Positions 52,210-55,271 of a DNA stretch of 55,271 bases are shown one piece after another. The stretch spans positions 1 to 55,271 of the forward strand of contig CAKQXQ010000015.1 of NCBI GenBank assembly GCA_934292805.1, given 5' to 3'. How positions within the stretch are numbered: position 1 is the stretch's first letter; every line of letters starts with the position of its first letter. The position numbers and the translations under genes are program-made. Source of the DNA: an uncultured Roseburia sp. GTDB lineage: Bacteria > Bacillota > Clostridia > Lachnospirales > Lachnospiraceae. The notes beneath the pieces were generated by a model. It searched no databases. It was given only the letters and a program-made list of their open reading frames with translations, and was not told the DNA's origin.

Positions 52210-52332
52210 AGCTAATATGACTTTTTAAGTCGGCTAATATAATTTTTCATAACTCATGCTTCTTCGACATCTTCGGATATCGGAGGAGCACTCCCCGAAA
52301 TTTTAAGGTGCCTCATGCGAGACACCTTTTTT
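52210..52332 (+). ncRNA. Candidate small RNA between uvrA and the operon
   Basis: A transcript of about 120 nt is bounded by the promoter at 52176-52203 and an intrinsic terminator at 52305-52332 (AAGGTGCCTC, ATGC loop, GAGACACCTTTTTT). It contains a 14-bp hairpin with a UUCG tetraloop at 52258-52289 whose right arm holds GGAGGAGC. No ORF of note lies inside. It runs on the plus strand, opposite both flanking genes, and its end lies 80 bp from the uvrA stop. Family not recognised. The remaining bases 51997-52412 hold the operon promoter. Confidence 0.55.
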
Positions 52333-52380
52333 GTTATGACGACCGCAAATCTGCAGTGTATCACATCTCTGTCCATTGCA

Positions 52381-52409
52381 GCAGAATGTACGCTAAGCGT
52401 ACATCCTGC
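52381..52409. other. Hairpin just after uvrA
   Basis: GCAGAATGTACGC and GCGTACATCCTGC form a 13-bp stem with one mismatch directly after the uvrA stop. No T tract follows on the minus strand, so it may protect the mRNA 3' end rather than terminate. Confidence 0.6.
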
Positions 52410-52412
52410 TAT

Positions 52413-55253
52413 TTACTTCTTAAGATATTTTTTTACATACTGTCCGGTATAGGATCCTTTCACTTTGGCAACTTCCTCCGGTGTTCCTTTGGCGATCACA
52501 GTTCCGCCGCCGTCTCCGCCTTCCGGTCCCATATCGATAATATAATCAGCGGTCTTAATGACATCCAGATTGTGTTCGATCACGACCACCGTATTGCCTC
52601 CATCGGAAAGCCTGCGCAGAATCTCGATCAATTTGTGCACATCTGCGAAATGAAGTCCTGTTGTCGGCTCATCCAAAATGTAAATGGTCTTACCTGTGCT
52701 GCGCTTGCTGAGTTCTGTTGCAAGTTTGATACGCTGTGCTTCACCACCGGACAGTTCCGTAGATGGCTGTCCAAGTTTTACATAGGAAAGTCCCACATCA
52801 TATAAAGTCTGGATCTTGCGTTCAATGGACGGCACGTTCTTAAAGAACTCCAATGCTTCCTCCACCGTCATATCCAGCACATCATAAATGCTTTTTCCTT
52901 TATATTTTACTTCAAGCGTCTCTCTGTTATACCGCTTTCCTTCGCACACTTCACAAGGCACATAGACATCCGGCAGGAAATGCATCTCAATTTTGATAAT
53001 TCCATCCCCTGAGCATGCCTCACATCGTCCGCCTTTCACATTGAAGCTGAAACGTCCTTTTTTATATCCCTTTGCCTTTGCATCCGGTGTTCCCGCAAAA
53101 AGATCGCGGATCATATCGAAGACACCGGTATAAGTCGCCGGATTCGAACGCGGCGTTCTGCCAATCGGAGACTGGTCTATATCGATCACCTTGTCCAGCT
53201 GCTCCAGTCCAAGGATATCGTCATGTTCTCCCGGAATACACCTTGCACGGTTTAAATCCCTTGCGAGATGTTTATATAAAATCTCATTTGTGAGCGAGCT
53301 CTTTCCCGAACCCGAAACACCAGTAATGCAGGTCATAACGCCCAATGGAATGTCCACATCGATATTCTTTAAATTATTCTCTCTTGCACCTTTGATTGTA
53401 ATAAAACCTGTCGGTTTTCTGCGCTCCTTTGGAACCGGGATCTGGATTCTTCCACTCAGATATGCCCCCGTGACAGAATCCGGGTTCTGCATGATCTCTT
53501 CTGCAGTGCCGCACGCAACCACTTGTCCACCATGTGAGCCGGCTCCCGGTCCGATATCCACAATGTAGTCCGCCGCCCGCATCGTATCCTCGTCATGTTC
53601 CACAACGATCAGCGTGTTGCCAAGATCTCTTAAATTCATCAATGCCCCCAGAAGCTTATCATTGTCTCTCTGGTGCAGTCCGATCGATGGTTCGTCCAGA
53701 ATGTAGGCAACCCCCACAAGGCCGGAACCAATCTGGGTTGCAAGACGGATACGCTGTGCCTCACCGCCGGACAATGTTCCTGTCGCTCTCGACAATGACA
53801 GATAATCCAGTCCAACCTCATTTAAGAATCCCACTCTTGCACGGATTTCTTTTAAAATCTGGTCGCCGATCAGATGCTGCTGCTTTGTCAGTTCCATCTG
53901 ATCTACAAACGTCTTAAGATTCTTCACCGACATGGAAGTCATCTCATAAATATTTTTGTCTGCAACTGTTACCGCGAGGGATTCCGGTTTTAGACGCTGT
54001 CCATGGCAGGCTTCACACGGTGTGATACGCATAAACTGTTCATACTCTACTTTCATCGTCTCGGAAGAAGTCTCACGGTATCTTCTCTGCACATTGCGGA
54101 TCAGACCATCAAATGCAACATCATACACGCCCTCACCGCGCTGTCCTTTATAACGTACTTTTAGTTCTTTTCCATGTGTTCCGTTGATCAAAACATCTTT
54201 TATCTCATCCGGATATTCCCGGAACGGTGTATCCAGCGAAAAATGATATTCTTCCGTCAACGCTTTTAAAATTGCATAGGTAAAGCTGCTCTTATCGGTG
54301 CAGGACTGCCAGCCCATCACCTGGATTGCCCCCTCCGAAATACTCAACTTCTTATCCGGGATCATCAGATCAATGTCAAACTCCATTTTATAGCCGAGTC
54401 CAAAACAGGTTGGGCACGCACCAAACGGATTGTTGAAAGAGAAGCTTCTCGGCTCTACCTCATCAATGCTGATACCACAGTCCGGGCATGAAAAACTCTC
54501 TGAAAACTGGATTGGTTCTCCATCGATCACATCCACGATCATCAATCCGTCTGCCAGCTGCAGCACATTCTCAATAGAATCTGTCAGTCGTTTTTCGATC
54601 CCCGGTTTTACCATAAGACGATCCACAACAATCTCGATATTATGCTTTTTATTCTTCTCTAACTTGATCTCCTCGGACAGTTCATAGAGATTTCCATCTA
54701 CAACGACACGGACATAACCGCTTCGCTTTGCCTGCTCGAAAAACTTCTGATGTTCTCCTTTTCTTCCTCTGACCACCGGTGCTAAAAGCTGGATCTTGGT
54801 ACGTTCCGGCAGTTCCATGATCTGATCAACCATCTGATCGACCGTCTGCTTTTTGATCTCTTTTCCACATTTTGGACAATGTGGCACTCCGATCCTTGCG
54901 TAAAGCAGTCGGAAATAGTCGTAGATCTCCGTGACCGTTCCCACCGTTGATCTCGGATTCCGGTTTGTGGATTTCTGATCGATGGAAATTGCCGGAGAAA
55001 GCCCTTCGATTTTCTCAACATTTGGTTTTTCCATCTGTCCTAAAAACTGTCTTGCATAGGAGGACAATGACTCCATATACCGTCTCTGTCCCTCCGCATA
55101 AATCGTGTCAAACGCAAGAGATGATTTACCGGAACCGGAAAGTCCGGTCAGCACAACAAATTCATCTCTCGGAATATCCACATCAATATTCTTCAAATTA
55201 TGTTCATTCGCACCGCGTATCTTGATGTATTTGCGGTTCTCTGATGTTTTCAT
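52413..55253 (-). CDS. uvrA: UvrABC excision nuclease subunit A
   Basis: The 946-residue protein is full-length UvrA, the damage-recognition ATPase of nucleotide excision repair. Both ABC modules are present: Walker A GLSGSGKSSLAFDT (about 33-46) and GVSGSGKSSLTNEI (about 642-655), with signatures LSGGEAQRIRLATQIG and LSGGEAQRIKLATELS. The zinc-finger cysteine pairs are CPKCGKE, CPDCGIS...CPTCFG, and CEACSGDG...CEVCEGKRY. The start at 55253 gives MKTSENRKYIKIRGANEHNL, the usual UvrA beginning. Only 18 bases lie upstream in the window, so its promoter or a preceding uvrB cannot be seen. Confidence 0.97.
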   Translation of the reverse strand: MKTSENRKYIKIRGANEHNLKNIDVDIPRDEFVVLTGLSGSGKSSLAFDTIYAEGQRRYMESLSSYARQFLGQMEKPNVEKIEGLSPAISIDQKSTNRNPRSTVGTVTEIYDYFRLLYARIGVPHCPKCGKEIKKQTVDQMVDQIMELPERTKIQLLAPVVRGRKGEHQKFFEQAKRSGYVRVVVDGNLYELSEEIKLEKNKKHNIEIVVDRLMVKPGIEKRLTDSIENVLQLADGLMIVDVIDGEPIQFSESFSCPDCGISIDEVEPRSFSFNNPFGACPTCFGLGYKMEFDIDLMIPDKKLSISEGAIQVMGWQSCTDKSSFTYAILKALTEEYHFSLDTPFREYPDEIKDVLINGTHGKELKVRYKGQRGEGVYDVAFDGLIRNVQRRYRETSSETMKVEYEQFMRITPCEACHGQRLKPESLAVTVADKNIYEMTSMSVKNLKTFVDQMELTKQQHLIGDQILKEIRARVGFLNEVGLDYLSLSRATGTLSGGEAQRIRLATQIGSGLVGVAYILDEPSIGLHQRDNDKLLGALMNLRDLGNTLIVVEHDEDTMRAADYIVDIGPGAGSHGGQVVACGTAEEIMQNPDSVTGAYLSGRIQIPVPKERRKPTGFITIKGARENNLKNIDVDIPLGVMTCITGVSGSGKSSLTNEILYKHLARDLNRARCIPGEHDDILGLEQLDKVIDIDQSPIGRTPRSNPATYTGVFDMIRDLFAGTPDAKAKGYKKGRFSFNVKGGRCEACSGDGIIKIEMHFLPDVYVPCEVCEGKRYNRETLEVKYKGKSIYDVLDMTVEEALEFFKNVPSIERKIQTLYDVGLSYVKLGQPSTELSGGEAQRIKLATELSKRSTGKTIYILDEPTTGLHFADVHKLIEILRRLSDGGNTVVVIEHNLDVIKTADYIIDMGPEGGDGGGTVIAKGTPEEVAKVKGSYTGQYVKKYLKK

Positions 55254-55271
55254 ATATCTGCACCCTTCTAT

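Noticed and set aside
52381..52409. Intrinsic terminator of uvrA
   Set aside because: The stem is strong but no T tract follows on the minus strand, so it is listed only as a hairpin.

Overview
This window comes from a low-to-mid GC Firmicute of the family Lachnospiraceae, most like Roseburia/Agathobacter. The best clue is a butyryl-CoA:acetate CoA-transferase of the type found in human-gut butyrate producers. A clostridial NADP-type glutamate dehydrogenase, a FabT-like MarR regulator and strong AGGAGG ribosome sites agree with this. Assignment is by recognition of protein sequence only; no search was run.

Layout. Bases 1-12900 are ordinary chromosome with accessory pieces: an RlmI-type methyltransferase and a Nudix-inositol monophosphatase fusion; the CoA-transferase; a gamma-carbonic-anhydrase-like protein; a streptothricin-acetyltransferase-like GNAT enzyme behind a structured, terminated RNA; a type I toxin-antitoxin module too short for ordinary gene calling; gdhA; a DJ-1/MarR pair; a CYTH protein; a DUF1653 pair; a frameshifted Rpn-family nuclease; and a palindromic MITE-like element. 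Bases 52413-55253 hold uvrA.

The main content is one block of about 39 kb (12971-51996), entirely on the minus strand and ending at a strong terminator at 12894-12940. Read in the direction of transcription it has two parts. The first (51996 to 42614) looks like a sensing and signalling module: MBL-fold hydrolase, GAF protein with an almost complete cyclic-nucleotide NKXnFX3D motif, a secreted GLUG/MBG-type surface protein, a secreted FecR-domain protein, a CHASE2 adenylate cyclase, and a membrane-anchored NHL propeller. After a 268-bp gap holding a promoter and a hairpin comes the second part: anchored surface proteins of 778 and 2362 residues with collagen-like stretches, a secreted 609-residue protein with a Gly-Gly-X stretch, then a complete F-type-ATPase-like set in the classical order c, b-delta fusion, alpha, gamma, beta, epsilon. 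It closes with a five-helix membrane protein, a small anchored protein and a giant 3961-residue surface protein with membrane segments at both ends.

The rotary set is clearly not the housekeeping ATP synthase. The c subunit keeps the glycine zipper of helix 1 and the GRNPE loop that contacts the central stalk, but helix 2 has no Asp or Glu at all, so the ring should not carry ions. Alpha has lost its C-terminal domain, gamma has an altered C-terminus, and beta keeps the P-loop and GER glutamate but appears to have His in place of a phosphate-binding Arg. The inference is an ATP-driven rotary machine that does mechanical work on, or transports, the giant surface proteins encoded with it, possibly under cAMP control. 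This is the likely undescribed system of the window.
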